Positions 47,801 to 55,323 of a stretch of 64,000 nt of DNA are shown in pieces; the first letter of the stretch is position 1; every line of letters begins with the position of its first letter. The DNA lies in contig JAQGEQ010000349.1 of assembly GCA_034620365.1 (NCBI GenBank), positions 62,001 through 126,000 on the forward strand. The letters run 5' to 3'. The stretch comes from Pegea sp. RAD2-039. Its lineage: Eukaryota > Chordata > Thaliacea > Salpida > Salpidae. The translations under genes and the position numbers were made by a program. Under the pieces are notes generated by a model. The model saw only the letters and a list, made by a program, of their open reading frames with translations. It did not search any database and was not told the DNA's origin.

Positions 47801-50031
47801 ATCGACAACGTCACAAACAATGACGTCATCGCTTCTCGATTACACGGTTTGTTTAAATAAATCAAGAGTCGAAATTTGATGACGTCATCATTTTAGGTGA
47901 CTTTTCTGAAGGAAGAACCTCTCAGCTAAAAATGGTGAAAAAAAAATTAATTTTTTGAAAATGATTTTTACGATTTTATGCAAATTAGTTCGATGACGAA
48001 ATAGCATCGAAACGAAGCTCTCCAATCAGCATCTCTCAACTCCACTCTGGTGAACTAGGAATGACGTCATCAGCTTCGACTACGTCATCAGTCAATCAGC
48101 AGCTACAACATGACGTCACTGCAGTGATGAGTTGGTTACGTGGCGCAAGTCAAAAGATACAAAGAAATGATGACGTCATCAATAATCGCAACGTCACTGT
48201 GAATGATTTAGAAGAAATTGTTCGCGATTTGAAGGTGACGTCATCATCACCATGGAGATAGGTTTCATTTTTGGGGATTTTTTTTAATAGGATCTTCAAC
48301 GCGAGATCGAATCGAGAAGATGTCTTCATACATCAATCAATCTGATGATGAAGTCTTCAACTGATCAGAAGATCAATACTTTAAACAATAAGTGGACTGA
48401 TGTTCGGGAAATGATGACGTCACAGCGTGAAAATTGTCGCCGAAGTTTATTGGAATCAATTGTTAGTTTTTAGAGGATTTTTTAAAAAGGGAAATTTTTG
48501 ATGATTTTTTTGATTTTTAGGATTTTCACAACAAAATGGCTGAAATCGAAAAGTTTTTAGAATCTCAAAAGATAAAAAGATTCCTTGATCCTCCTCATCT
48601 TCAATCAACTGATCTTAAGATGATGACAAAACCAAAAGTGCAAAAAGCCAAAAAATCTTTCAAACAATTCCGATCCGAAACACTTGGCTACCTCCTCCAA
48701 GTAACTTCAACTCACGTGACATCCCAAAAAAAACTCCCAATTGATCCTTAGATCAGCCGGATGCAAGACATCTCGAACGAAATCGTGTTAAACAGCGAAA
48801 TACGTCATCCGAGACCTCCCGACGGAGCTGTAGAGATCTGTAACAAACTCTCTGATACATCTGAAGGACTCCGGATTCTTCTCGAATCTTTAAATCGTCA
48901 ACTTGATGTCTTTCAACGTCATTTACAACACACTACGCGACAGGTAGTGACGTCATCATATCTACACGATGATGACGTCATCATCTTGCAGAGAAAGTCA
49001 AGCTCCGAAGATTCGAGTGTTGATACGTCTCTTCATGCTACGTCATCACCGTTGAAGTTAAAGATGCTACGTCATAAGGTGGGTAGTGACGTAATAAGTG
49101 TTGTGACGTCATCAGAGTTGTTAGAATCGAAGTTAATTTTTGAGTAGTTGAAAATTGAAATTCTCTTTTTTTGTTTTTTTTCTTCTGATCTTTGATGATC
49201 AGATGGATGATCAGGTAGATGATGATCTTGTTACTATGGAGATCTCACAAAGGTTGGTTGGTTGTCATGGAGTCGTTTGTGTTGTCATGACAACAAGCAT
49301 GATTGGTGGATTAACAAACACACAAATTAACAGACAAATTAACAGACAAATTAACAGACAGAAAATAAAATATTCTTATTTTGTTGGCTTTTTTTTTTGC
49401 TGAAAAATTTTGTTTAAAACTCCAAAAAAAACTAAAAAAAATTTTAGTTAAATTTTAACAAAACTTGACAAAAGAATTTGGGAAAGTTTTTCATAAATGA
49501 TTAATTTAAATTGTTTAAATCTTCAAAAAATATTTAGTTTGGAAATTTCATTTTGAAAGTTTGAAAAAAAAAACATTTTAAAATTTTAATTAAAGTTTTT
49601 CAACATCTTAATTTTCTTTCTAAACTTTTGGTTTTTAAGTTTTGTTGATGACGTTGATGTTAGATGACGTCATCACTGAACGTTGACATTTTGTTGTGAC
49701 GTCATCACGCTTTTGTGAAGCATGAGAAAGTTTTGACAGCATGTTTCCAATTTTATTTTTCAAAATTTTAATTATAAAAATTTTTTACAGCTTCGACAAA
49801 GACGAAACCAAAACTACTAACTACGTCACCGATGACGTCATCACTTCGAAAAAAGCTTTCTGGAAACGCTCCTGTTTGGCTGCATCACTTTTTTATCTAT
49901 TTTTTTTCCTTGTCAGTATAGTTTGTTCAATTCAACCACGTGACCCTGTAGCCACGTGTTTGAAGACCAATAATTTGTACTGGTCCGTTTATCCTACTCT
50001 CCAATGGTACCACGGTCCTCCTCCTATTTGA
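10729..50031 (+). CDS. Giant spectrin-repeat KASH protein (nesprin/SYNE family)
   Basis: About 127 exons totalling about 21 kb of coding sequence (about 7,000 residues) follow one another in consistent phase. The product is heptad-rich, Glu/Lys/Gln/Leu-rich helical sequence with regularly placed Trp (for example DNWLTTATDRF, SGEKWLL), as in spectrin repeats. It ends in a membrane segment and a KASH peptide finishing in PPPI. In this family the KASH domain sits in the outer nuclear membrane and binds SUN trimers in the perinuclear space, while the rod reaches cytoskeleton. Length is comparable to nesprin-2. The first exon found (10729-10841) enters in phase 0 from an acceptor-like TTCAG; an ATG at 10804 could start a short form. 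No CH domains were seen in the window. In-frame CRE palindromes insert DDVI and MTSS throughout. Two boundaries are unsure (20743/20800 and 38430-38460). Confidence 0.9.
14875..16581. repeat. Intron with (TTTATTCA)n satellite
   Basis: This 1.7-kb intron is AT-rich to about 15670 and then consists of about 890 bp of an 8-bp tandem unit TTTATTCA (15671-16560), very homogeneous in the middle and degraded at both edges. It ends just before the acceptor TTTTTCCAG at 16581. The homogeneity suggests recent slippage expansion or active homogenisation. Confidence 0.95.
16582..20979 (+). other. Nesprin-like gene, exons 18-36
   Basis: Exons: 16582-16797, 16850-16940, 16992-17201, 17251-17372, 17567-17804, 17852-17985, 18041-18227, 18284-18439, 18489-18653, 18705-18845, 18901-19117, 19166-19283, 19550-19673, 19726-19930, 20001-20155, 20209-20322, 20374-20526, 20579-20743, 20800-20979. 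Spectrin-type helical sequence. The 20744-20799 intron is optional: its sequence is open and coding-like (LKESLKDFERSELFF), but reading through would hit a stop at 20811, so I infer it is removed. Most introns are 45-60 nt and many have two CRE palindromes. Confidence 0.72.
19284..19549. repeat. 18-bp minisatellite in intron
   Basis: Tandem copies of GAAAGATCAAAATCTTCT with variants (CAG/CCG, GAA) fill 19284-19525. The unit is quasi-palindromic (AGATC...GATCT-like halves). Open frames on both strands (DLSEDFDLSED on minus, LLKDQN on plus) are products of the 18-bp period and are not genes. Confidence 0.9.
21094..21437. repeat. Tandem duplication, two 170-bp copies
   Basis: The segment starting GTAAGTTGAGTAGATCTCC and ending CAATTATTAGATCTCCACT occurs at 21094-21263 and 21264-21437 with few differences (CCGCGCGCG versus TCCGATCGCGCG; CTTGG versus CCCTGG). 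Near-identity shows a recent duplication. Both copies include the left part of the dispersed element. Confidence 0.92.
21120..21655. mobile_element. Dispersed non-autonomous element, copy 1
   Basis: From TTTTGACGTCTACCGCGCG to GACAGAAAATTTCCCAGGTCAC, matching 27925-28195 over about 270 bp apart from the inserted 170-bp duplication and flanks. It is GC-richer than its surroundings, has internal GACAGAAAATG repeats and no coding capacity. Presence at two unrelated introns of one gene argues for transposition. Class (MITE, SINE or other) is not clear; no convincing inverted termini or tRNA-like head was recognised. Confidence 0.7.
21655..22120. repeat. 11-bp minisatellite TGATCTTCTTC
   Basis: About 42 nearly perfect copies of TGATCTTCTTC. 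Eleven bp times three gives the 11-residue antisense repeat KKIRRRSEEDQ, an open frame that is an artefact of the repeat. The array abuts the acceptor of exon 37 (22134) and could serve as its pyrimidine tract. Confidence 0.95.
22134..26551 (+). other. Nesprin-like gene, exons 37-53
   Basis: Exons: 22134-22295, 22349-22527, 22580-22763, 22819-22911, 22970-23173, 23226-23448, 23501-23664, 23714-24060, 24124-24229, 24287-24405, 24458-24665, 25323-25550, 25599-25697, 25752-25857, 25907-26112, 26165-26307, 26362-26551. All junctions keep phase. Spectrin-type helices with Trp near the first helix (TLDTWLDDVI, EKWLLSKSS). Exon 44 (23714-24060) is the longest here. Confidence 0.75.
24666..25322. other. 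Intron without recognised feature
   Basis: 657-bp intron. It contains single CRE and CACGTG palindromes near 25068-25105 and imperfect repeats of AGCCAAAAGAAGTC/GATTGCCAAAAGTC around 24765-24870, but no exon or identifiable element. Confidence 0.6.
26552..27517. repeat. Intron filled by 11-bp minisatellite (TTTTGATCTTC)n
   Basis: After a short unique start, 26602-27508 is about 82 copies of an 11-bp unit. The first block is mainly TTCTAATCTTC, the rest TTTTGATCTTC, with a short TTCTGATCTTC block near 26915-26960. It is the same family as 21655-22120 and again runs into the acceptor (TTTTTACAG). Ordered variant blocks indicate stepwise expansion. Confidence 0.95.
27518..32063 (+). other. Nesprin-like gene, exons 54-70
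   Basis: Exons: 27518-27629, 27682-27869, 28416-28603, 28654-28792, 28844-29014, 29070-29222, 29640-29831, 29885-30031, 30082-30237, 30342-30493, 30545-30703, 30752-30938, 30987-31157, 31230-31352, 31405-31593, 31640-31777, 31829-32063. Continuous spectrin-type sequence. Exon 70 carries an in-frame X-box-like string at 31923-31935 that also contains a GTAACC donor-like site, so a shorter form is conceivable. The 417-bp intron 29223-29639 holds AT-rich sequence with CRE palindromes near 29513 and 29556. Confidence 0.75.
27925..28200. mobile_element. Dispersed non-autonomous element, copy 2
   Basis: Begins TTTTGACGTCTACCGCGCG and ends GACAGAAAATGTCCCAGGTCAC. It aligns with copy 1 with substitutions such as TAATGACC/TGATGACC and GTTCGCG/GTTAGCG. 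A further GC-rich stretch to about 28310 (GGGTCTAAGAAG, GGGGTCCGGGGGTCC) may belong to the element or to its target. No open frame. It lies in intron 27870-28415. Confidence 0.7.
32064..32762. other. Intron with atypical GC-richer segment
   Basis: About 32150-32640 differs from other introns: GC-richer, apart from one CRE core next to the donor it has no palindromes, and it has moderately long open frames on both strands (minus 32291-32578, plus 32455-32646). Phrases such as CTTATTTGCCC and CCCTGATCAGGGG suggest an inserted fragment of foreign origin, for example an old element or retrocopy. I do not recognise its protein. Confidence 0.4.
32763..38653 (+). other. Nesprin-like gene, exons 71-98
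   Basis: Exons: 32763-32915, 32965-33144, 33196-33294, 33349-33442, 33495-33610, 33661-33887, 33939-34252, 34306-34528, 34616-34678, 34907-35019, 35072-35158, 35215-35320, 35374-35543, 35601-35684, 35739-35872, 35925-36068, 36176-36337, 36392-36529, 36693-36806, 36862-37035, 37084-37234, 37291-37450, 37499-37591, 37643-37829, 37883-38101, 38161-38262, 38311 to about 38440, about 38450-38653. The last internal junction is unresolved: the apparent gap would be only 17 nt, so a frameshift or unusual splice site is possible. Exons 74-76 (33349-33887) are Ser/Thr-rich and look like a flexible linker between rod segments. Confidence 0.7.
38834..38911 (+). mobile_element. LINE 3'-end fragment in intron
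   Basis: AGAATGTGTTAGCGAGAGG, a short hairpin (GAGGTGC...GGCACCC), CACGTTTATTGTA and a tail of AATAAT/ATT repeats match the 3' terminus of the LINE at 63728-63801. Only the last 75 or so bp are present, so this is an extremely 5'-truncated insertion. It lies inside the intron 38654-38923 and ends about 10 bp before the acceptor of exon 99. Confidence 0.85.
38924..42502 (+). other. Nesprin-like gene, exons 99-112
   Basis: Exons: 38924-39036, 39090-39222, 39275-39464, 39512-39853, 39909-40078, 40367-40498, 40590-40697, 40747-40957, 41005-41174, 41487-41519, 41561-41755, 41814-42087, 42142-42284, 42340-42502. Spectrin-type helices continue. Codon use shifts to more Asn/Lys/Phe with lower GC in 38.9-40.5 kb. 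The 33-nt exon 41487-41519 is inferred only from phase (donor GTGACA) and is the least certain. Intron 40079-40366 and intron 41175-41486 are AT-rich with no other feature apart from CRE cores in the latter. Confidence 0.7.
42503..43993. other. Large AT-rich intron
   Basis: 1.49-kb intron before the non-spectrin exon 113. Very AT-rich. CRE cores at about 43263, 43318 and 43638 and CACGTG sites near 43193, 43236 and 43356. No exon recognised. Confidence 0.6.
43994..44837 (+). other. Non-spectrin Cys/Ser-rich linker, exons 113-114
   Basis: Exon 43994-44596 (201 residues) and exon 44650-44837 join in phase 0 and sit between spectrin-type blocks. They are not coiled-coil. They contain Cys pairs (ICNFCCNS, GYCTCSFCQGES, GFCLCNE, EEISCHSNG), a Ser-rich basic stretch (KRSRSYSMPSK) that looks like a phosphorylation site cluster, and acidic DDD runs from in-frame palindromes. 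Three short CxC or CxxC motifs could bind metal, but no known finger is complete. A non-helical interruption before the last repeats is known in other giant nesprins; homology of this one is not established. Confidence 0.65.
44838..45937. other. Large intron, AT-rich
   Basis: 1.1-kb intron. The left part (44870-45060) contains imperfect GATTCTTCTTC/AAGACTTTT repeats, there are two adjacent CRE cores at about 45103 and 45115, and the rest is AT-rich without a recognisable exon. Confidence 0.55.
45938..49252 (+). other. Nesprin-like gene, exons 115-126
   Basis: Exons: 45938-46088, 46431-46544, 46596-46808, 47379-47569, 47621-47846, 47897-47934, 47989-48234, 48291-48461, 48521-48700, 48752-48943, 48992-49078, 49203-49252. 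These encode the membrane-proximal rod, with clear Trp positions (VMSWLRGASQKI, EELMVWLTEKDLLL). Exon 119 contains a non-helical stretch (SSGVSLEWDPYPN). Exons 125-126 are short and polar, forming the juxtamembrane linker. Intron 46809-47378 is AT-rich without other features. Confidence 0.72.
49253..49790. other. Intron before KASH exon
   Basis: Contains an X-box-like palindrome at 49281-49294, four tandem 12-bp units ACAAATTAACAG at about 49318-49365, CRE cores near 49662 and 49697, and otherwise AT-rich sequence. Confidence 0.65.
49791..50031 (+). other. KASH domain exon (gene 3' end)
   Basis: The last exon enters in phase 2 and encodes an acidic linker with DDVI from a palindrome, a basic KRS stop, a membrane segment (LAASLFYLFFFLVSIVCSI) and a 30-residue luminal tail ending SVYPTLQWYHGPPPI before TGA at 50029. 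The terminal PPPx is the SUN-binding end of KASH peptides. A Cys (VATCLKTNN) lies 23 residues before the last residue, the same spacing as the Cys that forms the intermolecular disulfide with SUN proteins in vertebrate nesprins; that role is established for the family and inferred here. The SVYPTLQWYHG block parallels the family SFHPMLRYTNG. Confidence 0.95.
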
Positions 50032-52217
50032 CCTCACGTGTTTATGACGTCATAATCAGTATTTAGTTGTCTAGCAACGGCCTTTTATTAAAACTGTGTT
50101 TTTTTGTGAAATTTTTGTAGTTTAGATAAAACTTCGCTTTTAATACAAAGTAGTCGATACGAAGTGCTGATAAAAAAGTTTTTTTAATTTAATTTAATGA
50201 AAAAATGATTTCGAAAAAAAATTTGGAAACACTAATTACAACTTTTAAATTAATCAAATTCTAGCAAATGCCTAAAAAATTTTCAAAACTTTTTAACACT
50301 TAAAGTTAGTTTTGTAGTTTTAAAAAAGTTTCTAAGTTTTGTTTTTTTGAATTAAATTTCTTACAAATGATTATTATTTCATTTAGATAATTTGTAAAAA
50401 ATACATTTAAAGTTTCATTAATTCTAATTTTAAAATTATTTTTCTTTTATTCACTACATGACTGCAGCAGACAAGTTATAGCAGAAAGATTCAGAAGATG
50501 TAGAGGACATGTGACACAAACATTGTGGATCAAAATTTAATAAATTAAGTAAAGGAACTGACATGTATATATGACTTGTTACTTGCATCTATGTTTATTT
50601 TATGAAAATATTTATTAGTTCACTAGATGTTATTAAAGCTAAGAAGTGAGTTAATTTGAAGAAGATCTCTAAAGGTTTATCCAGGATTTTTATAGAATTC
50701 GTTGAAGTTGAGATAATTTTCAGTGGAGGTAGCAAGTCAGAATTGTTTATATTTTAAATCAAAACTAAAAAAACTTACTGAGATGTATAGATAACTTCTA
50801 TTTACTTCACAACAAGCTTGTAGTTGATTTCTAAATATTAAACCTTTAAAAAATACTTTAAAATACCAACTGGTTGCTTTTACTATTAATCAATTAACTA
50901 ATTACAATAATCAATTGATATTGTAGCTGATTTAGACTAAGAAGGTTTTGAGTTTGATATTTTATTTTAATTAGCACTTGGTTTTGTTGTTGGTTTTTTG
51001 TAGTTCTGTTGTTTTTTACATCAGTAACTATTCCGTTGTATAAATCCTTTAGAGAGATATGAAGGATGTGATGTAAGACACAGAATCTACAAAGTTTTAT
51101 TGGTTTCTTTGCTTTCTTCTTTATCCTTCAGTTGTTTGTAGAACAGAAAGCGCTCTTCAGAGCGACAGTTAAATTTTTCTGATGTAATAAAATAATTTTG
51201 TTAAAAAAAGAATTGTTTTAAAACCTTTAGAAAATCAAGCAGCAAGTTTCAGTGTTTCAATAAAAGTTTTTAATAAGTTTCTTTATTTAAAAGATTAATA
51301 ACTAATTCCATAACTGGCACAGCTATTCTTATAATCAATCTTTGTGGTGCAACTTAAAACTTTCACAAACTTTTGTTTCGAATCTCAGTTTGCTAAATTA
51401 TTACCAAAAAAATAGACCAAGTTATATCAGAAAATGTAAACTTTTTGATAGAAATCCAAACCTTTTAAAGTAATTGAATAATTTTTCTTAACAAAACCTT
51501 TTAAAACTAAAGTTTATTTAGGTCTTTTGTAAATAAAATAGTTTTGTATAGACAATATAATAAATAAATATATATATTAATATAATATATATATAGTATA
51601 TTCATGATTCCAGTTATACTTGAAAGAAATTTAATTTAGAATTTTAAAATCACAGAAAAAAAAATTAAACTAATTTAAATTTTTCATGATTTAATTTTGC
51701 AAATATAAATGTTTCCTTGCAAAATTTTTAACATGGTTTGATTTTTTTGAAAAAAAAGTTTAAAATAATTTGGCAGAAACTAAAAACATTTGTAAGAATT
51801 AAAAATGATATTTGGATAAATATTTTATTTTAAATAAGTATATTTCAATTACTTGCAAATAAAAATAAAAATATATTTTTGATAAAATCTTATTCATTTT
51901 AAACTGACAAATTTCAAACTGTTATAAACTTTCAAATTTATAATTTAATAAAAGTTTATTTACAAATTATTTATTTTCTATATACAAACATTTTAAACAA
52001 CAATTTAATATTTGTAAAGTTTGACTTTTATTTAAACCAAAATTTTGCAGAATGTCTACGGTTAGCATTTTAAGAAAGTTCAGATATTTTAAGTTTTTAA
52101 TATTTTAAATTCTACAAAACAATTTTTGAAACTCTAGATTTTAAAAAGGACTTTGAGTTTTAAAACAAAATATATCAGCAGAGTGAACAATTAAAGATTA
52201 TTAGGAAAAATTATTGC
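50032..52217. other. AT-rich intergenic region
   Basis: 3' UTR of the KASH gene should lie at the left edge; the last CRE core (50045-50052) is 14 bp after the stop codon. The rest is AT-rich with no exon recognised. Around 51140-51175 an imperfect hairpin (GCGCTCTTCAGAGCG) is present. Confidence 0.6.
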
Positions 52218-52286
52218 TAAAATGTAGCTGAGATGATAGAGCGCGCGTTTAATATAAACAAATCGATTTCCGGCACCTTTAATTAG
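52218..52286 (+). pseudogene. Decayed tRNA-Ala
   Basis: AATGTAGCTGAGATGATAGAG followed by CGCGCGTTTAATATAAA and CCGGCACCTTTAA aligns with the three tRNA-Ala genes downstream, but the acceptor stem, anticodon loop and T-arm are disrupted. It is a dead copy just outside the present array. Confidence 0.75.
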
Positions 52287-53281
52287 ATATTTAAAGTAAT
52301 TTCAAAACAAGTCTTACAAAACATTTGAAACTGAATATTCGACTTTAACTTGAAAATTAGTTAGATTAGTTTTCAGTGAAAAATCAAATGAAGTAAATAG
52401 TTTTTATATAAACCAATAAATTAAATTCTATTTAACATAAACAACTAGTAACTAACAATTATCAATTAATTAGTTAATATTAATCAGTTTTCTAATTTAT
52501 ATTTACTTAATACTAAAGAAATAATTTCACAATAAGTTTTAATTTCATTTAAAATAAACAAATAGCCTCTAGATCATATCATAATAAATACAAATAAATA
52601 TTTTAGATAAACAAACATGATTAATATCAAAATATATTTGAAGTTAAAAGTTATAGATTCAAGGTTCATAATTTTTATGAAAATAAAAGCTACAAAACTA
52701 CAATTATTTAAATTTATTTTTTCAAATAATTATTCTATAAAAACAAAAAAATTATTAATTTATAAAAATAATCGTTTACCAAATAATTATAATCAAATCA
52801 TTTTTATTAACTTTGTAAACTTTATTAGAAATTAATAGAATTAAATTTTTGTGAGTTTTCAGTAAATTACTAAAAGTTTCAGCTTTTGACCGAAAGCTCC
52901 TATGTAAGTCGAATAAATTATCTTTTAAGACATATATTAATTTGGAGTCGTCTACATGACGACAAAGCTAATAGAAATATTGAACTACTGGTAACCAGGC
53001 AACCACAGATTGGTTTACAAGTGTTCGACTTTATTATAAGCATAGAGTACATAGATGCAGCAGCTATTTCATTATTATTTTTATTTCTATTCTAAAAAGT
53101 CAAAATAAAAACTTGCAGACTTTTTCAACATTGACAGAATCTAAATATTCTTTAAATTAAAAATTTTGAATTACAAAAATTTTCTGACAAATAAAATTTT
53201 TTTGTACTTTTTCAGAATTTGTTAAAAGTTTCTGTTTTGCAAAGTTATCATTTTTTAAATTATTTTAAAATTTTAATAATG

Positions 53282-53365
53282 TCCTTCGAGCCGGATTCGA
53301 ACCAGTGACCTATGGATTTCTATGTACGCTACAGTCCACCGCTCTACCAACTGAGCTATCGAAGG
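53282..53365 (-). tRNA. tRNA-Tyr (GTA) with 11-nt intron
   Basis: Minus strand. Acceptor stem CCTTCGA/TCGAAGG, D-loop AGTTGGTA, anticodon loop CTGTAG interrupted one base after the anticodon by an intron of about 11 nt (CGTACATAGAA region), T-arm GGTTCGAATCC. Discriminator A. Divergent from the tRNA-Pro 237 bp downstream. This copy has GTCACTGG where the others have GTCGCTGG. Confidence 0.95.
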
Positions 53366-53602
53366 TGATAAGAGAGTTTCAGAATTACCTGATTGTTCAT
53401 TATTCTAGATATCAAGAAAACAAACTAGTGAACTGCTCTTAAGCTATAAAATGATCAGTTTAAAGTGTAATAGTTGAATTTAAAAATCTAACTTTAATCT
53501 TTTGTGTTGACCAATTGAAACTATGTAATAGGACTTGAGTTATTAAGAGTTGGTTCATCAACAAAGTTTGATTTTCAATAATATACTTTTCTAATTATCA
53601 GT

Positions 53603-53674
53603 GGCTCGTTGGTCTAGGGGTATGATTCTCGCTTTGGGTGCGAGAGGTCCCGGGTTCAAATCCCGGACGGGCCC
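53603..53674 (+). tRNA. tRNA-Pro (TGG)
   Basis: 72 nt, starting GGCTCGTTGGTCTAGGGG, anticodon loop TTTGGGT on stem CTCGC/GCGAG, T-arm GGTTCAAATCC. The acceptor stem closes with ACGGGCC, one G-U pair. Confidence 0.95.
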
Positions 53675-54108
53675 TTTGTTACTAACATTTTTGCTGTATA
53701 CTCATTAATTATCAAATGAACAAAATTTTTCGAACAATTCTTTTACTAAAGCTTTGTCAAGAAATTATTAAAAAAGTTGTTAGGTAATGGGATATTTAGG
53801 TCAAGTGCTTTTGAAAGGCAGGAAGATAATGGTTGATAATCACCCGGTATTTATATTTATCATTAAGCCAGGTGTAGTTTTAATGGATTAGCTTAAACTT
53901 TATTAAAACGTAAGAAAATAAACTTGACTCTGATCTAATATTTGAAATTTTCTCTTATAGTCTTTTATTTAGTTTGTTTTTGTTTAGTGCAGTAGAAACA
54001 CTGTTAAAAATTTGTACGTTTATATGTTAGCTAAATTCAAACTAAGCAACTAATTATAGGAGTGAAAATTTGAATTTTTTGAATACAACGTTGGCCATTG
54101 TTTTCATC

Positions 54109-54181
54109 GGGGGTGTAGCTCAGATGGTAGAGCGCGCGCTTAGCATGTGCGAGGTACCGGGATCAATGCCCGGCACCTCCA
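54109..54181 (+). tRNA. tRNA-Ala (AGC)
   Basis: 73 nt, starting GGGGGTGTAGCTCAGATGG, anticodon loop TTAGCAT, T-loop GATCAATGC, acceptor closes with CACCTCC, discriminator A, and a TTTT terminator follows at once. Confidence 0.95.
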
Positions 54182-55239
54182 TTTTGTTGCTAACAAACTT
54201 TTAGCTTGAAAGTTTAGAAGAAAGTTAAATAAGTTCATTTATCCTTTTAAGTTAAGACTATCTATCTAATTTTCAAGTAATATTATTCCTTAACTTAAAA
54301 CTTTAAGAACAACTTGACATCATCTTGCAATCTACTTTTTGAGTTACCAAGACACTCTCATAAATGATATTAGAACAAAACTCAACATTAAATATCTACT
54401 GAAGCTTTTTAACACTAATAGTATTTAGGTTTATTTTTCATCAAGCTATTAGTCATTAGGATTTGTTAATGATAATTTACCAAGCTATTGATAAACATCA
54501 ACAAACTTATATGTTACAATTATAATGTATTCTATTAGAGCAAACGTGATAAAAGAAAAATGTTTTTATAATTTCATTAATTTGAATTTTTAAATTTAAA
54601 AGTTTAGCTGATAAATTATTTAAATAATGAAATTCAAACTGAGTTTTAACTTTCATAAAGTTTCTTAGATTAAATTATATTAGACAAAACAACATTTAAC
54701 CTATTAGTAAATGATTTGAAAAGTTTCAAAAAAAGCTAAAACAACTTCTTAGTAATATTTGAATGATTTAACTTGAAAGAAACTAATTTCTTCGTTTGTG
54801 AATCCTTTAAAACTGTCCAGAAAAAATCATTTTGGAACTTACAGGCTTTGTTGTTCGTCTGTTTATACAAAAAAAATATTAACTAGAATCAATTTGAATT
54901 TAGTTTTAATTTAATTCCCTAAATAATTTATTTATTTTTCGAAATTTTCATATTTCTTTTACTCAGTCTAATTTGTGACTAGCAAATTCTTTTCAACAAT
55001 TTCTAATTCCTTCATTTTAACAAAGAAGCAATTCAGTAGAAAGAAATTTAAATGAAATTCTAAATTATTTATCTTAGATTTTAAACGTAACTTGACTTGT
55101 ATTTAATTTTATTGTTCTTATTATATTTTTGTCATTTTACAAACAAGCATATATCCTTCACATTTATTAAAATAATTAAATAAATTTTCTGTTATATTTG
55201 CAAAGTTCATTCTTTAATTAATTATAAAATGTAATAAAA

Positions 55240-55323
55240 TCCTTCGAGCCGGATTCGAACCAGCGACCTATGGATTTCTATGTACGCTACAGTCCACCGC
55301 TCTACCAACTGAGCTATCGAAGG
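55240..55323 (-). tRNA. tRNA-Tyr (GTA) with 11-nt intron, second copy
   Basis: Same structure as the first Tyr gene, with the standard GTCGCTGG in the T-arm region. Starts the second Tyr-Pro-Ala trio. Confidence 0.95.

Larger units (their letters stand above)
2306..49294. repeat. Dispersed X-box-like palindromes (GTTGYCATGRCAAC)
   Basis: Near-perfect 14-bp palindromes resembling the RFX-factor X-box recur at 2306-2319, 20165-20178, 31113-31126, 35506-35519, 37853-37866, 38145-38158, 44669-44682, 46556-46569 and 49281-49294. Related forms with altered spacing lie near 31923, 34669 and 43968. Some are exonic (2306, 31923, 35506, 44669) and others intronic. The X-box consensus is established for RFX proteins; function here is not shown by the sequence. 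Confidence 0.7.
1..50052. repeat. Dispersed palindrome TGATGACGTCATCA (core TGACGTCA)
   Basis: The core TGACGTCA, often extended to the perfect 14-bp palindrome TGATGACGTCATCA, occurs throughout this span. I counted 17 cores between 12,120 and 13,500, about 12 per kb. With base composition near 35% GC, under one core would be expected in 64 kb. Copies lie in intergenic DNA, introns and exons. In exons the frame is restricted: GAT GAC GTC ATC (DDVI) or ATG ACG TCA TCA (MTSS); the third frame contains TGA. The core equals the full CRE/ATF-CREB binding site, but the dispersion and exonic copies argue against ordinary promoter sites. No cores were seen at 6,197-9,591, and the last is at 50,045-50,052. 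Confidence 0.95.

Noticed and set aside
1..50052. CRE palindromes as ordinary CREB-regulated promoter sites
   Set aside because: Far too many, inside exons and introns, and not concentrated at gene starts; a promoter-only explanation does not fit.
51140..51175. Histone-type 3' stem-loop
   Set aside because: The loop is too short for the canonical 6-bp stem/4-nt loop and no histone coding sequence lies upstream.
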